The notes beneath the pieces were generated by a model. It saw nothing but the letters and a program-made list of their open reading frames with translations. It was not told the origin of the DNA and searched no databases. A program made the translations under genes and the position numbers. This document shows positions 5,628 to 5,756 of a stretch of DNA of 5,756 nt, in pieces. Each line of letters begins with the position of its first letter. The stretch's first letter is position 1. This DNA is from Clostridia bacterium (GTDB taxonomy: Bacteria > Bacillota > Clostridia > Oscillospirales > Acutalibacteraceae): positions 1-5,756 of the forward strand of contig JAILDS010000089.1 in the NCBI GenBank assembly GCA_024689165.1. Reading direction: 5' to 3'.

Positions 5628-5756
5628 GTATCAGACGGTTATTCATTTTTCGGTATCAGAAGCTCCTGTCGATAATCAATGATATATCGCTGCGCGATAT
5701 GATATACGGCTTTCGCCGCATGATATACAGCCGCTCCGCGTCTGTATGATATAAGA
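5616..5756 (-). repeat. Right copy of the 141-bp perfect terminal inverted repeat
   Basis: This is the inverted copy of positions 1-141, with no mismatch. Its inner edge adjoins the symporter promoter: the -35 box TTGCGA (minus strand, 5622-5627) is inside the repeat and the -10 box TATAAT (5599-5604) is just outside the homologous region. The hairpin array again faces outward, towards the window end. Because identity runs to the last base, the true outer end of the element is not seen and the repeat may continue beyond the window. Confidence 0.95.
5679..5753 (-). repeat. Octamer-linked hairpin array, right copy
   Basis: This is the inverted copy of the left array. The octamer appears on the plus strand as ATGATATA at 5679-5686, 5699-5706, 5720-5727 and 5746-5753, with the same three hairpins between copies. 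The array lies upstream of the symporter promoter, so it is probably not part of that transcript unless transcription enters from outside the window. Confidence 0.85.

Overview
The window (5,756 bases) looks like a piece of a fairly GC-rich Firmicutes genome, probably a gut-type Clostridia member. The support is indirect: AAAAGGAG and GGGAGGT ribosome binding sites, textbook TTGNNN-17-TATAAT promoters, a U-tract intrinsic terminator, and a sugar-uptake plus GH42 gene set typical of intestinal anaerobes. No rRNA, tRNA, integrase or transposase gene is visible, so the taxonomy is an inference.

Layout. The two ends are perfect inverted copies of one 141-bp sequence (1-141 and 5616-5756). Each copy carries, on its outer side, three small hairpins separated by four copies of the octamer TATATCAT. 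Between the repeats lie three complete genes. An acyltransferase-3 membrane protein (422-1642, +) has a strong promoter at 281-309 and a structured leader. A GH42 beta-galactosidase (1726-3744, +) follows 83 bp later on the same strand. A GPH/MelB-type sugar:cation symporter (3965-5470, -) converges on the galactosidase and ends with a U-tract terminator facing leftward (3844-3875). The transporter has its own promoter (5599-5627), whose -35 box lies inside the right-hand repeat.

How the genes fit together. The symporter would import a beta-galactoside and the cytoplasmic GH42 enzyme (no signal peptide, all catalytic residues present) would hydrolyse it. The pair forms a minimal two-gene uptake and hydrolysis module without a visible regulator. 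The acyltransferase is expected to modify an envelope or surface polymer. Its placement upstream of the galactosidase suggests shared transcription, but a functional link is not shown.

The least ordinary part is the repeat: a constant octamer alternating with hairpins of different sequence but preserved pairing, present at both ends in opposite orientation. It may be a dispersed mobile or structural element. The exact 141-bp identity ending at both window borders also suggests that the window is a whole assembly contig bounded by a repeat.
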